DNA of 29,012 nucleotides from an uncultured Collinsella sp. (GCA_900541885.1 UQKW01000023.1:1-29012), one strand, 5' to 3'; counted from the stretch's first letter, positions 1-8,286 are shown. A program made the numbers and translations. Notes: generated by a model from the letters alone, not told the origin.

Positions 1-6
1 AGGGCG

Positions 7-28
7 GAGGCGGGGCATGCCCCGCCTC
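7..28. terminator. Perfect inverted repeat, possible terminator of an upstream gene
   Basis: The arms GAGGCGGGGC and GCCCCGCCTC are perfectly complementary around a two-base centre. A short TT follows on the plus strand. No gene in the window ends next to it, so it may close a gene that lies before base 1. The T-tract is weak. Confidence 0.35.
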
Positions 29-167
29 TTACACCACATCTCTGCGCGCTACCATGCAGGGGCCTTCGATTGCAGAATACTCGCAAAAATGCACGTCACC
101 GCCACCCCCACATGGCGCGAACCAAAACAAAAGCGCGGCCTTCCTTTCCGGCGCACTCCGCAGGACG

Positions 168-208
168 AAAGAACCCCCGCCGCGCGTAGTGCACAGCGGG
201 GGTTCTTT
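168..208 (-). terminator. Rho-independent terminator downstream of ilvE
   Basis: A perfect 13-bp stem pairs AAAGAACCCCCGC (168-180) with GCGGGGGTTCTTT (196-208) around a 15-base loop. It lies about 60 bases after the ilvE stop codon. The A/T-rich ends of the stem supply a short U-tract in either direction, so it may work both ways. Confidence 0.75.
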
Positions 209-266
209 CATGTCCGAGGACGCGCCGGGAGGGAAGGCCGCCCTCGGGCCGGACAGCTAAGACAGC

Positions 267-1319
267 TTACGCGACGGTGTAAACCCAGTTGTGCTTATCC
301 TCAACAGCACCAGACTGGATACCAGTCAGGGTCTCGCGGAGCTTCTTCATCACAGGACCGATCTCGGTGTAGCCAGCCGGGAAGGTCACGGTCTCGTCGG
401 CGCCATAGACCTTGTTGTCAATCTCGCCCACCGGGGAGATGACGGCAGCGGTGCCGCACAGACCGCACTCGACAAAGGTACCGGCCTTGACCTCGGCCCA
501 CTCGACGGGACGTTGGTCAACGGTCATGCCCAGGTCCTGAGCGACCTGAACGAGCGAACGACGGGTGATGGAGGGCAGGATGGAGTCGGTGTGCGACTGC
601 GGGACGACAAGCGTGCCGTCCTCCTTCACGAACAGGACGTTGGCGCCACCGGTCTCCTCGACATAGGTGCGGGACTCGGAGTCGAGATACAGGTTCTCGG
701 CATAGCCCTCGCGGTGAGCCTCCATCGTGGGCTTAAGGGACATGGCGTAGTTGAGGCCAGCCTTGATGTTGCCGGTGCCGTGCGGTGCGGCGCGGTCGTA
801 CTCGGAAACGCGCAGCTTGACAGGCTTGAGGCCACCCTTAAAGTACGGACCGACCGGGGTCACGAGAATGCGGAACGTGTACTCAGGAGCGGGAGCCACG
901 CCGATCACGTCACCGGAGCCGATCATAAACGGACGCACATACAGGGTTGCGCCAGAGCCGAAGGGCGGAACCCATGCGGCGTTGGCAGAGACGACCTGCT
1001 TGACGGCCTCAACGAACTTGTCCTTGGGGAACGGGGGCATCTCGAGGCGCTGAGCGGAGTTGTACATACGCTCGGCGTTCATGTCGGGACGGAAGCAGAC
1101 GATGCTGCCGTCCTCGGCGGTGTAGGCCTTCAGGCCCTCAAAGACCTCCTGGCAGTAATGGAAGATGCCGCCGCACTCGGAGACATGCAGGGTGTGGTCG
1201 GTGGTCAGGCCGCCCTCGTCCCACTCGCCATCCTTCCAATGAGCCTCGTAGCTGTAATCGGTCTTCATGTAGCCAAAGCCGAGGCTACCCCAATCGATAT
1301 CCTTCTTCTCGACAGTCAT
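267..1319 (-). CDS. ilvE: Branched-chain amino-acid aminotransferase (IlvE)
   Basis: This PLP enzyme moves the amino group between glutamate and the 2-oxo acids of leucine, isoleucine and valine in the cytoplasm. It is the last step of their synthesis and the first of their breakdown. At 350 residues it has the length of the longer, type II bacterial or mitochondrial-like BCAT family. The segment GTGNIKAGLNYA carries the Schiff-base lysine (about K186). EETGGANVLF (about 221-230) is the family's cofactor-contact stretch, and VRPFMIGSG is also typical. I chose the ATG at 1319 because AAGGAG lies seven bases upstream. The frame stays open to 1466, but those 49 extra residues are arginine- and cysteine-rich and unlike the family. 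The gene stands alone between its own terminator and a leader of about 150 bases. A palindrome shared with the amino-acid importer lies upstream at 1510-1525. Confidence 0.95.
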   Translation of the reverse strand: MTVEKKDIDWGSLGFGYMKTDYSYEAHWKDGEWDEGGLTTDHTLHVSECGGIFHYCQEVFEGLKAYTAEDGSIVCFRPDMNAERMYNSAQRLEMPPFPKDKFVEAVKQVVSANAAWVPPFGSGATLYVRPFMIGSGDVIGVAPAPEYTFRILVTPVGPYFKGGLKPVKLRVSEYDRAAPHGTGNIKAGLNYAMSLKPTMEAHREGYAENLYLDSESRTYVEETGGANVLFVKEDGTLVVPQSHTDSILPSITRRSLVQVAQDLGMTVDQRPVEWAEVKAGTFVECGLCGTAAVISPVGEIDNKVYGADETVTFPAGYTEIGPVMKKLRETLTGIQSGAVEDKHNWVYTVA

Positions 1320-1473
1320 ATGTCGCTCCTTACATACACGGTTGCATACTCGCGAACCCGCACGCAAGGACCGAAGCCGGCCGCGTCGCAACGTCGCACA
1401 CCCGGAAGCGTAGAGCCGGGCAGGACACGCGGGCAGCATCGAAGCCGATGGCACGTCGATTCGCATGCAGGTG

Positions 1474-1525
1474 ATTGTACTCCCCGCACGCCTTGGATAA
1501 AACGTTTTTCTTTAACTAAGTAAAG
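1474..1525 (-). promoter_or_regulatory. ilvE upstream region: putative -10 box and 16-bp palindrome
   Basis: Read on the minus strand, TACAAT (1479-1474) is a good -10 box; the -35 region is weak. Transcription would start near 1467 and give a leader of about 150 bases. Upstream lies CTTTAACTAAGTAAAG (1510-1525), an imperfect palindrome with CTTTA/TAAAG ends. A 14-of-16 match lies in the leader of the amino-acid importer at 28858-28873. Confidence 0.5.
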
Positions 1526-1549
1526 TATTTTCATTTACCTTCAACACAA

Positions 1550-1581
1550 AAGGCCCGCCATCGAATCCGATGACGGGCCTT
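1550..1581 (-). terminator. Rho-independent terminator of dedA
   Basis: AAGGCCCG (1550-1557) pairs with CGGGCCTT (1574-1581), and the inner CATCG/CGATG extends the stem past a single mismatch. On the minus strand it is followed by TTTTGTGTTG. It lies about 30 bases after the dedA stop codon. Confidence 0.85.
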
Positions 1582-1609
1582 GGAATTAACGTCCGAAAAC
1601 AAACTCGGA

Positions 1610-2257
1610 CTAGGCGTTCTTTTTACCGAGCTTAGCCTTAACCAGGCCGACCACGGTCGGGATGATCGACACGGCGACGATGCCGATAATCAGCAGCTCA
1701 AAGTGCTCCTGCACAAACGGAATGCCACCAAAGAAGTAACCCAGCAGCGTAAAGACCGTTGACCAGGTAATTCCACCCAGCACGTTAAAGATGACAAAGT
1801 TGCGCCAGTGCATGCCGCCCATGCCGGCGATAAAAGGCACAAAGGTGCGGATGAACGGGAAGAAGCGACCGAGGAAGATGGCCAGATGGCCCCACTTATC
1901 CAGGAAATCCTCGGACTTTTTGATGCGCTCGGGCGTCATGGCCTTTACCTTGCCCGAGGCGATGATCTTGCGGCCAAAGAAGTGGCCGATCATAAAGTTG
2001 CACTGATCGCCCAGGATGGCTGCGGCCCATGCGGTGGCCAGAAGCGCCACGATGTTAAAGCCGCCGTTGTGGGCAAAGAAGCCCGAGGCAAACAGCAGCG
2101 AGTCGCCGGGAAGGAACGGGAAGAACACCACGCCCGTCTCGATAAAGATGATTAGGAACACGCAGCCGTAGGCCATAAGCGGGCCGGCGGCGATCCAGCT
2201 GGCGATCGCGGTGCGCGGGTCCTTAAGCAGCTCGGCGATAAAATTGATGAAACCCAT
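1610..2257 (-). CDS. DedA/SNARE-associated (VTT-domain) membrane protein
   Basis: This is a polytopic inner-membrane protein of the DedA family, whose better-studied members act in membrane homeostasis and are proposed to flip undecaprenyl phosphate or phospholipids. The exact substrate here is unknown. The 215-residue product has the family pattern: a hydrophobic first segment, FLPGDSLLFASGFFAHNGG, then GDQCNFMIGHFFGRK, then FLGRFFPFIRTFVPFIAG with its conserved arginines, and a terminal membrane helix ending in a basic tail. The ATG at 2257 is chosen because GAGAGG lies nine bases upstream; the upstream in-frame start adds 13 residues without a binding site. It is monocistronic, with a terminator downstream, and is divergent from cysE. 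Confidence 0.88.
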   Translation of the reverse strand: MGFINFIAELLKDPRTAIASWIAAGPLMAYGCVFLIIFIETGVVFFPFLPGDSLLFASGFFAHNGGFNIVALLATAWAAAILGDQCNFMIGHFFGRKIIASGKVKAMTPERIKKSEDFLDKWGHLAIFLGRFFPFIRTFVPFIAGMGGMHWRNFVIFNVLGGITWSTVFTLLGYFFGGIPFVQEHFELLIIGIVAVSIIPTVVGLVKAKLGKKNA

Positions 2258-2434
2258 GAAGTAAAACCTCTCAGTTGTGGGCGCGGACACGTCCAAGTTG
2301 ACCAGTATACGGTTGCGGCGCGAGCACGGGCCAAACCCCTCAAAAGTCTTACTTCATTACCAGCAAGTTTGCATAACTGACACTTGTCGCCCAAAGCGAA
2401 GCAAGATCGCCCTTCCTAATCCCTAGCGAATCGC

Positions 2435-2475
2435 TATACTTTATTGAATCGCATTGTCACGGCGCTAAGGGAGGG
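2435..2475 (+). promoter_or_regulatory. cysE promoter -10 box and ribosome binding site
   Basis: TATACT (2435-2440) is a near-consensus -10 box with no clear -35 box at the usual distance. AAGGGAGGG (2467-2475) is a strong Shine-Dalgarno sequence that fixes the GTG start at 2482. I see no T-box or riboswitch-like leader; the untranslated leader is only about 35 bases. Confidence 0.45.
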
Positions 2476-2481
2476 CGGCCG

Positions 2482-3186
2482 GTGAGCTTTATCAATACCA
2501 TTCGCGAGGACATCAAGACCGTCCAGGCGCAGGACCCTGCCGCGCAAAACGGCCTGGTCATCTTCCTTTCCTATCCTGGCCTGCACGCCAAGTGGAACCA
2601 CGTGCCCGAGCACTGGCTGTGGGAGCACGGTCATCGCTCACTCGCCCGTGTGCTCTCGCAAATCACCCGCCATATCACCGGCGTCGAGATTCATCCCGCC
2701 GCGCAGCTCGGCAAGCACTTCTTTATCGACCACGCCATGGGCGTCGTCATCGGCGAGACTGCCATCGTGGGCGACAACTGTGTGCTCTACCAGGGCGTCA
2801 CGCTCGGCGGCACCGGCAACGAGACCGGCAAGCGCCACCCCACCCTGGGCAACAATGTCACGGTGGGCACGGGCGCCAAGGTGCTTGGCAACATCCACAT
2901 TGGCAACAACGTCAAAATCGGCGGCAACTCGGTCGTCGTCAAGGACGTGCCCGACAACTGCACCGTCGTGGGCGTGCCCGGGCGCATCATCAAGCGCAAC
3001 GGCTGCCGCGTGTTCGAGGAGAGTTTCGACGCCAAGCAGCATCGCGAGTATATGCCCGACGATGCCGCCGAGCAGAGCGCCCTCAACCGTCAGGGCATCA
3101 CCGAAAACGCCCGTCGCGTCAAAGAACTCGAGCAAGAGGTGGCCGAGCTCAAAGCCCTCGTCGCCAAGCTCGTGGACGAGCGCTAG
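2482..3186 (+). CDS. cysE: Serine O-acetyltransferase
   Basis: The enzyme acetylates L-serine with acetyl-CoA to give O-acetylserine, the acceptor for sulfide in cysteine synthesis. The 234-residue protein has the short helical N-terminal domain of the Gram-positive type, then a left-handed beta-helix built from hexapeptide repeats (about residues 65-170). The run includes DHAMGVVIGETAIVG and GVTLGGTGNETGKRHP, with the histidine and aspartate of the active-site pocket. It ends with a coiled-coil-like tail rich in Glu, Leu and Lys. The start is GTG, preceded by GGGAGG. No cysK lies beside it, so it is a single-gene unit closed by a strong hairpin. Confidence 0.95.
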   Translation: MSFINTIREDIKTVQAQDPAAQNGLVIFLSYPGLHAKWNHVPEHWLWEHGHRSLARVLSQITRHITGVEIHPAAQLGKHFFIDHAMGVVIGETAIVGDNCVLYQGVTLGGTGNETGKRHPTLGNNVTVGTGAKVLGNIHIGNNVKIGGNSVVVKDVPDNCTVVGVPGRIIKRNGCRVFEESFDAKQHREYMPDDAAEQSALNRQGITENARRVKELEQEVAELKALVAKLVDER

Positions 3187-3221
3187 AAGCGGACGGCCAC
3201 CGACAACATTGACGCCAGCAC

Positions 3222-3263
3222 AAAAGGCGCGCCGGGGAATCCGCCCCCGGTGCGCCTTCTTTT
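3222..3263. terminator. Bidirectional terminator between cysE and the ABC exporter operon
   Basis: AAGGCGC (3224-3230) pairs with GCGCCTT (3252-3258), and an inner CCGGGG/CCCCGG extends the stem. The plus strand continues CTTTT and the minus strand TTTTGTG. It therefore serves both convergent units. Confidence 0.8.
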
Positions 3264-3297
3264 CGATGTGACATGCGGGACCGCCCCCTTTGCCACC

Positions 3298-5298
3298 TTA
3301 TGCGAACTGGCTTAGGTAGAGGTCGGCATAAGCGCCCTCGGCAGCCAGCAGCTCCTTGTGCGTACCCTGCTCGATGATATTGCCATGATCCATGACCAGG
3401 ATGAGGTCGGCATCGACGATCGTCGACAGACGGTGCGCGATCACAAAGCTCGTGCGCCCGCGCATGAGCGCGTCCATGGCGCGGCCGATGGCGAGCTCGG
3501 TGCGCGTGTCCACACTCGACGTCGCTTCGTCCAGGATGAGGATCGCCGGGTTGTTGAGCAGCACGCGCGCGATGGTCAGCAGCTGACGTTGGCCCTGGCT
3601 GATGCTCTCGGCATCGTTAGCCACACGCGTGTCGTAGCCCTGCGGCATAGTGCGCACAAAGAAGTCGACCTGAGCGGCACGTGCGGCCGCGACAATCTCC
3701 TCGCGCGTCGCCTCGGGACAGCCATAGGCGATGTTCTCGGCAATGGTGCCATCGAACAGCCAGGCGTCCTGCAACACCATGCCAAACTGCTGGCGCAGCT
3801 CGCCGCGGTCCATGCGGCTCGTGTCCACGCCGTCGAGCGTAATGCGGCCGCCGTCGATCTCGTAAAAGCGCATGAGCAGGTTGATGAGCGTGGTCTTACC
3901 CGCACCCGTGGTTCCCACCACCGCGATCTTCTGACCCGGCTCGGCGGTAAACGACACGTCGCGCATAAGCGGCTTGTCGGGCGAATATCCAAAACGCACG
4001 TGTTCAAAGGCAACACGGCCCTCAACCTTGCCCGGCAGCTTGGCGGCGGCCGCCGGCAACGGATCGGCTTCCATCTCGGATTCGTCGAGCAGGTCGAACA
4101 CGCGCTCGGCGCTCGCCAGAGCGCTCTGCAGCGAGTTAAAGGTAAACGACAGCTGCGTCATGGGCTCGGACGCCTCATAGATAAACTGGAAGAACGCCTG
4201 GAACACGCCGACGGTCATATGCCCGGCAACCAACATGCTGCAGCCCACAAGCGCAATCACGATTTGCGCCAAGCGGCCGATAAAACGCACCGCGGGACCG
4301 ACGGCGTTAATCATAAAGTCGGCCTTGGCGCTCACGCGCGCCAGCTCCTTCGAAGCCTCGTGCACCTCGGCAGAGCTCTGGCGCTCGCGGTTAAACGCAC
4401 GGATCACCAGACGGCCCGAGTAGCCTTCCTCGACCGCGCTCGTAATCTTGGACACCCACTCCTGGCGCTCGCCCGTCACATCGTGCGTGCGGCGCGAAAC
4501 GACCTTCGTCACCAGCAGCGAAAGCGCCGTAAAGAACAAAAAGACAAGCGTGAGCGGCACGCTAAACACGAACATCACGCTCACGGCGCCCACCACGGTA
4601 CCGATCGACACCAGAAGCTGCAGCAAGCCGCGCTGCATGCTCTCAGACATCTTGTCCAAGTCGTTGGTCGCACGGCTGACGACCTCGCCGGGACGATGCG
4701 CGTCAAAGTAGGCAAGCGGCAGGCGGTTGAGCTTTTGTGCGATGCGGTTGCGCAGGCGCAGGTTGAGGCGCTCGGCAACGCTCGACATCAAAAAGCTCTG
4801 GAGTGCGTAGAACGAGGCGGCGGCGGTCCAGATCATAAAGTAGATGAAGATGGTCCTGCCGCAGTTCTCCCAGGTAATGCTAAAGGTAGTGTTGTTGGCA
4901 AACGCCAGCTTCATGTGTCCCCACAGCTCATCGATCACGCGGGCGCTGTAAGCCGGCGCCGCGGTGTTAAAGATGACATAGAACACGATGCTTGCGAACA
5001 CGATATAGAAGCGCCAATGGTCGCCGGCGGCCTCGCTCCACAGGCGGCGCACCGTCGCCCAGGTGTCGCGGGGTGTCTCGTCCTCGTCCTCGTCGTCAAC
5101 GTCGCGCATGCGTTCCGCCTCGGCGCGGGCGCGCTCGTCCTCGGCGCGCTCGTTTTCCTCGTAGAGTGCCTGGCGGCGAGCCTCGCGCTCCGCCGCCTTG
5201 GCGGCTTCGTCCAGGCCGGGTGTGGCGCCCGTCTCCTCAACTGTCTCTGCAACCGCGGCATCCTCGGCGATGGCCTGCTTCTTGAGCTCCTCGGTCAT
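3298..5298 (-). CDS. ABC exporter half-transporter, catalytic-site subunit (type IV exporter)
   Basis: A fused membrane plus nucleotide-binding half-transporter of 666 residues, probably a multidrug or lipid-like exporter. It opens with an unusual cytoplasmic extension of about 80 residues that is rich in Glu, Ala and Arg. Six membrane helices (about 100-370) follow, then the ATPase: Walker A GTTGAGKTT, Q-loop MVLQDAWLF, Walker B ILILDEATSSVD with the catalytic glutamate, and IAHRLST switch histidine. Its signature motif is ISQGQRQ instead of LSGGQ. The GTG at 5307 lies inside the Shine-Dalgarno sequence, so ATG 5298 is the start, one base after the partner's TAG. That spacing implies translational coupling. 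With the next gene it forms a heterodimer with one canonical and one degenerate ATP site. Confidence 0.9.
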   Translation of the reverse strand: MTEELKKQAIAEDAAVAETVEETGATPGLDEAAKAAEREARRQALYEENERAEDERARAEAERMRDVDDEDEDETPRDTWATVRRLWSEAAGDHWRFYIVFASIVFYVIFNTAAPAYSARVIDELWGHMKLAFANNTTFSITWENCGRTIFIYFMIWTAAASFYALQSFLMSSVAERLNLRLRNRIAQKLNRLPLAYFDAHRPGEVVSRATNDLDKMSESMQRGLLQLLVSIGTVVGAVSVMFVFSVPLTLVFLFFTALSLLVTKVVSRRTHDVTGERQEWVSKITSAVEEGYSGRLVIRAFNRERQSSAEVHEASKELARVSAKADFMINAVGPAVRFIGRLAQIVIALVGCSMLVAGHMTVGVFQAFFQFIYEASEPMTQLSFTFNSLQSALASAERVFDLLDESEMEADPLPAAAAKLPGKVEGRVAFEHVRFGYSPDKPLMRDVSFTAEPGQKIAVVGTTGAGKTTLINLLMRFYEIDGGRITLDGVDTSRMDRGELRQQFGMVLQDAWLFDGTIAENIAYGCPEATREEIVAAARAAQVDFFVRTMPQGYDTRVANDAESISQGQRQLLTIARVLLNNPAILILDEATSSVDTRTELAIGRAMDALMRGRTSFVIAHRLSTIVDADLILVMDHGNIIEQGTHKELLAAEGAYADLYLSQFA

Positions 5299-5299
5299 G

Positions 5300-7036
5300 C
5301 TACTCACCTCCCTTCATCTGCGATTCCGCGATAGCGCGGTACACCTCGCAGGTTTCCATGAGCTCGTCGTGCGTGCCTAGGCCCACGATCTCGCCGTCTT
5401 TGAGCACCACGATCTGATCGGCATGCAAAATAGTCGAGATACGTTGCGCGATGATGAGCACCGCGGCATCGCGCGTCTCGTCCTGCAGCGCATGGCGCAG
5501 GGCGGCATCGGTCTTAAAGTCCAGGGCCGAAAAACTGTCATCGAAGATATATAGATCGGCATGCTTCATGAGTGCGCGGGCGATCGCCAGGCGCTGGCGC
5601 TGACCGCCCGAGAAGTTCGTGCCGCCCTGGGATACCGGAGTATCGAGCCCCTGGGGCTGATCGAGCACAAAGGTGCTCTGGGCAACCTCCAGCGCATGGA
5701 GCATGTCAGCCTCGGTCGCACCCTCGTTACCAAAGCGCAGGTTGCTCGCCACCGTACCCGAGAACAGCCACGCCTTCTGCGGCACGTAAGCGATATGCCC
5801 GCGAATCTCACCTTGCGAAAGGTCGCGCAGATCGACGCCGTTCAGGCGAATGGCGCCCTTCGTGGCATCATGGAAACGCAACAAGAGCTTGGCTACCGTC
5901 GATTTGCCCGATCCCGTCGAACCCACGATCGCGGTCGTCTGGCCACGGCGACAGGCAAAGCTCAGGTCGCACAGGGTGTCCTCGTCGGCATCGTCAAAAC
6001 GGAACGACATATGGTCGAACACGGCCACCGCGTCGGCCCCATCTGCGGACTCAGGCGCCCCGTCGCCCAGCGTAGCTTTGCCGTCCACAATGCTCGGCTC
6101 GATTTCGAGCACCTGCTGCGCACGGTTGAGGCACGCCGCGGCGCGCGGAAGCGTTAGAATCACCATCTGCGCCATCATCACAAAGAACAGGATCAGGATC
6201 GCGTACTCCAGCACGGCCGAGATGCTGCCGATTTGCATGGCATGGGCGCCCACGCGGTTGCCGCCCACCCACAGCACCGCCACCTCGGCGATATTCATCA
6301 AAAAGAAGCTGGAGCTGTCGAGACCCACAAACAGGTGGTTGACCTTGATGGCGTTGGCCGCGTAATCGCTAAACACCTCGTCCAGGCGCTGCTCCTCGTG
6401 GCGCTCCTTGTTAAATGCGCGGATAACGCGCACGCCCACGATATTTTCGCGCAGCACCACGTTCATACGGTCGATAAAGCTCTGCAGGCGCATAAAGATC
6501 GGCGCGGCGTTGGCCACGGTAAAGACCGCCGCCACCAGCACGATCGCAACGACCACGCCCAGCAGCGTGCCCATGGCAGGATCGATAAACCAGGCAAAAA
6601 TGATGCCCGCCACGGCCAAGAACGGTACCGGCAGCACCAACTGAATCGTCTGAAGGACAGCCTGCTGAATCACGTTGATGTCGTTGAGTGAGCGCGTGAT
6701 CATCGAACCCGTGCCAAAGCGCTCAAAGTCGCTAGCCGCGAGTTCGAGCGACTTGTCGTACACGGCATTGCGGATATCGCAGGCCACGTTGGCGGCCAGG
6801 CGCGCCGAAAGATAGCAGCCCAGCACCGTGCCGCCGCTGGCCATGCCGGTCGCGATAAGCATGTACAGGCCGTTGCGTAAAATATAGTCGATATCGCCCG
6901 TGGTAATACCGGTGTTGACCATGTTCGCCAGCATCGTGGGAACCAACAGCGTACCGACGTTATCTATCAGCACCGCAAACAACGTCACCGCAATCAGACC
7001 GCGGTACGGCCTCATAAACCTCATTAAGAGTCGCAT
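5300..7036 (-). CDS. ABC exporter half-transporter, degenerate-site subunit
   Basis: This 578-residue half-transporter has six membrane helices in the first 310 residues and a C-terminal ATPase. Walker A is GSTGSGKST, the signature FSGGQRQ is intact, and Walker B reads LYIFDDSFSALD, with aspartate where the catalytic glutamate is expected. That substitution is typical of the inactive site in heterodimeric exporters such as TM287/288 and LmrCD. Its intact signature would complete the partner's active site. ATG 7036 follows GAGGGGG. The gene overlaps the end of the MarR gene by 13 bases and runs one base short of its partner's start. The three genes are thus one transcript, probably controlled by the MarR protein in response to a substrate. 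Confidence 0.9.
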   Translation of the reverse strand: MRLLMRFMRPYRGLIAVTLFAVLIDNVGTLLVPTMLANMVNTGITTGDIDYILRNGLYMLIATGMASGGTVLGCYLSARLAANVACDIRNAVYDKSLELAASDFERFGTGSMITRSLNDINVIQQAVLQTIQLVLPVPFLAVAGIIFAWFIDPAMGTLLGVVVAIVLVAAVFTVANAAPIFMRLQSFIDRMNVVLRENIVGVRVIRAFNKERHEEQRLDEVFSDYAANAIKVNHLFVGLDSSSFFLMNIAEVAVLWVGGNRVGAHAMQIGSISAVLEYAILILFFVMMAQMVILTLPRAAACLNRAQQVLEIEPSIVDGKATLGDGAPESADGADAVAVFDHMSFRFDDADEDTLCDLSFACRRGQTTAIVGSTGSGKSTVAKLLLRFHDATKGAIRLNGVDLRDLSQGEIRGHIAYVPQKAWLFSGTVASNLRFGNEGATEADMLHALEVAQSTFVLDQPQGLDTPVSQGGTNFSGGQRQRLAIARALMKHADLYIFDDSFSALDFKTDAALRHALQDETRDAAVLIIAQRISTILHADQIVVLKDGEIVGLGTHDELMETCEVYRAIAESQMKGGE

Positions 7037-7524
7037 GTGTCCCCCTCTTCTTGTTTTTCCACTTGGCTCTCGGCGGCCATCTGCTGTTTAAACGCCTCGC
7101 ACTCTTCGTTAAGAACATGGGAGAACTTGCCGACCAGGCGCATAATCTCGCACTGTTCCCAGGGCTCGAGCGCGCCAAAGGCACGCTGCTCGGCCTTAAC
7201 CGCCGGCAGCGCATAGTGCTCGGCGAACCGCCGGCCCTCATCGGTCAAACAAACGACCTTGTTCTTACGACTGCCCTCGGCAAACTCCAACGTCGCAAGC
7301 CCTCGCGCCGTCAGAGTTTTAATTGCCGAGTTAATGGTCTGCTTGCTATAGAACCATTCGCTTGTCAGGCGACTCACGGCGATGCTACCGCCCGCCGTGC
7401 TGGTGTCGACGAGCATCCAGTAGGCGCAGTCCGAAAGACCGCAAGTGCGCGAGAACTCCGAATAGATATGGTCCAGTCCATTGAGCATCCGGTCGAAATC
7501 GACCAGCGTAACCGCACTATTCAT
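7024..7524 (-). CDS. MarR-family transcriptional regulator
   Basis: The 166-residue protein has the MarR layout: an N-terminal dimerisation helix, a winged helix-turn-helix (about residues 45-110) and a C-terminal helix. The recognition region SEWFYSKQTINSAIKTL and the wing EGSRKNKVVCLTDEGRRF are clear. The tail is acidic and Gln-rich. It is the first gene of the operon with the two ABC exporter subunits and overlaps the next gene by 13 bases. The likely role is to repress its own operon until a toxic compound binds. A 14-base motif occurs twice in the promoter, once exactly between the -35 and -10 boxes. The ATG is preceded by a modest GGTGGGA site. Confidence 0.88.
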   Translation of the reverse strand: MNSAVTLVDFDRMLNGLDHIYSEFSRTCGLSDCAYWMLVDTSTAGGSIAVSRLTSEWFYSKQTINSAIKTLTARGLATLEFAEGSRKNKVVCLTDEGRRFAEHYALPAVKAEQRAFGALEPWEQCEIMRLVGKFSHVLNEECEAFKQQMAAESQVEKQEEGDTCDS

Positions 7525-7542
7525 CTATCCCACCATTCGATT

Positions 7543-7599
7543 GTCCGAGTTTTGACCAATTTGTATCTCTACATTAGTCCGAGTTTTGACTATCGTCAA
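7543..7599 (-). promoter_or_regulatory. marR-ABC operon promoter with tandem 14-base operators
   Basis: On the minus strand TTGACG (7599-7594) and TAATGT (7576-7571) are spaced by 17 bases. GTCAAAACTCGGAC fills the spacer (7577-7590) and occurs again, in the same orientation, at 7543-7556, between the expected start of transcription and the ribosome binding site. The copies are identical and 34 bases apart. A protein on the first copy would block RNA polymerase directly. Confidence 0.8.
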
Positions 7600-7639
7600 T
7601 ATGCTGGTTATATCTGGTCGGCCTACATTGCATATCGAC

Positions 7640-7676
7640 AAAAAAGACCGCCGGCGCGGGGGCGGCGCCGGCGGTT
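7640..7676 (-). terminator. Strong terminator of the 96-residue hypothetical gene
   Basis: An 11-bp perfect stem ACCGCCGGCGC (7647-7657) / GCGCCGGCGGT (7665-7675) is followed on the minus strand by a run of six T. Confidence 0.88.
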
Positions 7677-7701
7677 GCGAGAGAATATCGAGTGTTGGCT
7701 G

Positions 7702-7992
7702 TTAAGCAGCGACGGCCTCGTAGACCGTAGCGCCCGAGAAGCTGTCGTGCAGGCTCTTGCCGCAGATCCACGGCAGTTCGACGACCTCGCAGACCGTGTT
7801 GACCAGCTCGGAGCAGTCAGTAAAGTGGCCCTTATCGTTGAGGGCCTCGCAATCCTGAACACGCCAATAGCCATCGGTGTGCGTGATGTAGTACTCGTGA
7901 TCGTTAATCGACACGAAAGCGCGCGTCTTGGAACGCAGCAGCTTCAGAAATCCTTCGAAGTCGGTCTCGACGACATCTCCAGCCTGGAACAT
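7702..7992 (-). CDS. Small hypothetical protein
   Basis: I do not recognise the family. The 96-residue soluble protein opens MFQAGDVVETDFEGFLKLL, has an aromatic and acidic middle with ITHTDGYWRVQDCEAL, and contains four cysteines: one in that middle stretch and three in the second half. It has no signal peptide or membrane helix. The frame is well supported: AGGAGG lies seven bases before the ATG and a strong terminator follows the stop. It is divergent from the nitroreductase gene, with about 290 bases between them. That spacer holds several AT-rich stretches but no promoter I can define with confidence. Confidence 0.75.
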   Translation of the reverse strand: MFQAGDVVETDFEGFLKLLRSKTRAFVSINDHEYYITHTDGYWRVQDCEALNDKGHFTDCSELVNTVCEVVELPWICGKSLHDSFSGATVYEAVAA

Positions 7993-8286
7993 GATGTTAC
8001 CTCCTGGCCCGGCGCCACCATGGCGCGTTGATAAACGTTGGTACTCCTTTAGTAAAACCTTTATCAGAGCTTATGCGCGCATCATTTAGGCAAGTGGTAA
8101 AAAACCGCAGGGTAGACGGGATAAAACGTTTAACCATCCCATTGGTTTGTCACATTCTGAAGGTACTTTTATGCAAACCTATTTTCCCAATTGGAATCTA
8201 TCCTTTTGGCCGGGCAATTGACCGTCTATCGTTTGAGCCCGACGGGTATGAACGGGGCATCTGCAACGCCACCGCAAGGAGACACC

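Noticed and set aside
1320..1466. 49-residue N-terminal extension or leader peptide before ilvE
   Set aside because: The frame is open, but there is no run of branched-chain codons as in an attenuator peptide, and the ATG at 1319 has a strong binding site. The residues do not match IlvE proteins.
5299..5307. GTG 5307 as the start of the downstream ABC subunit
   Set aside because: The GTG is part of the Shine-Dalgarno sequence itself. ATG 5298 is correctly spaced from it.
3358..5334. Plus-strand frame of 658 residues opposite the ABC exporter gene
   Set aside because: Shadow of a clear ABC transporter with intact motifs. It has no ribosome binding site and the composition is unlike a protein.
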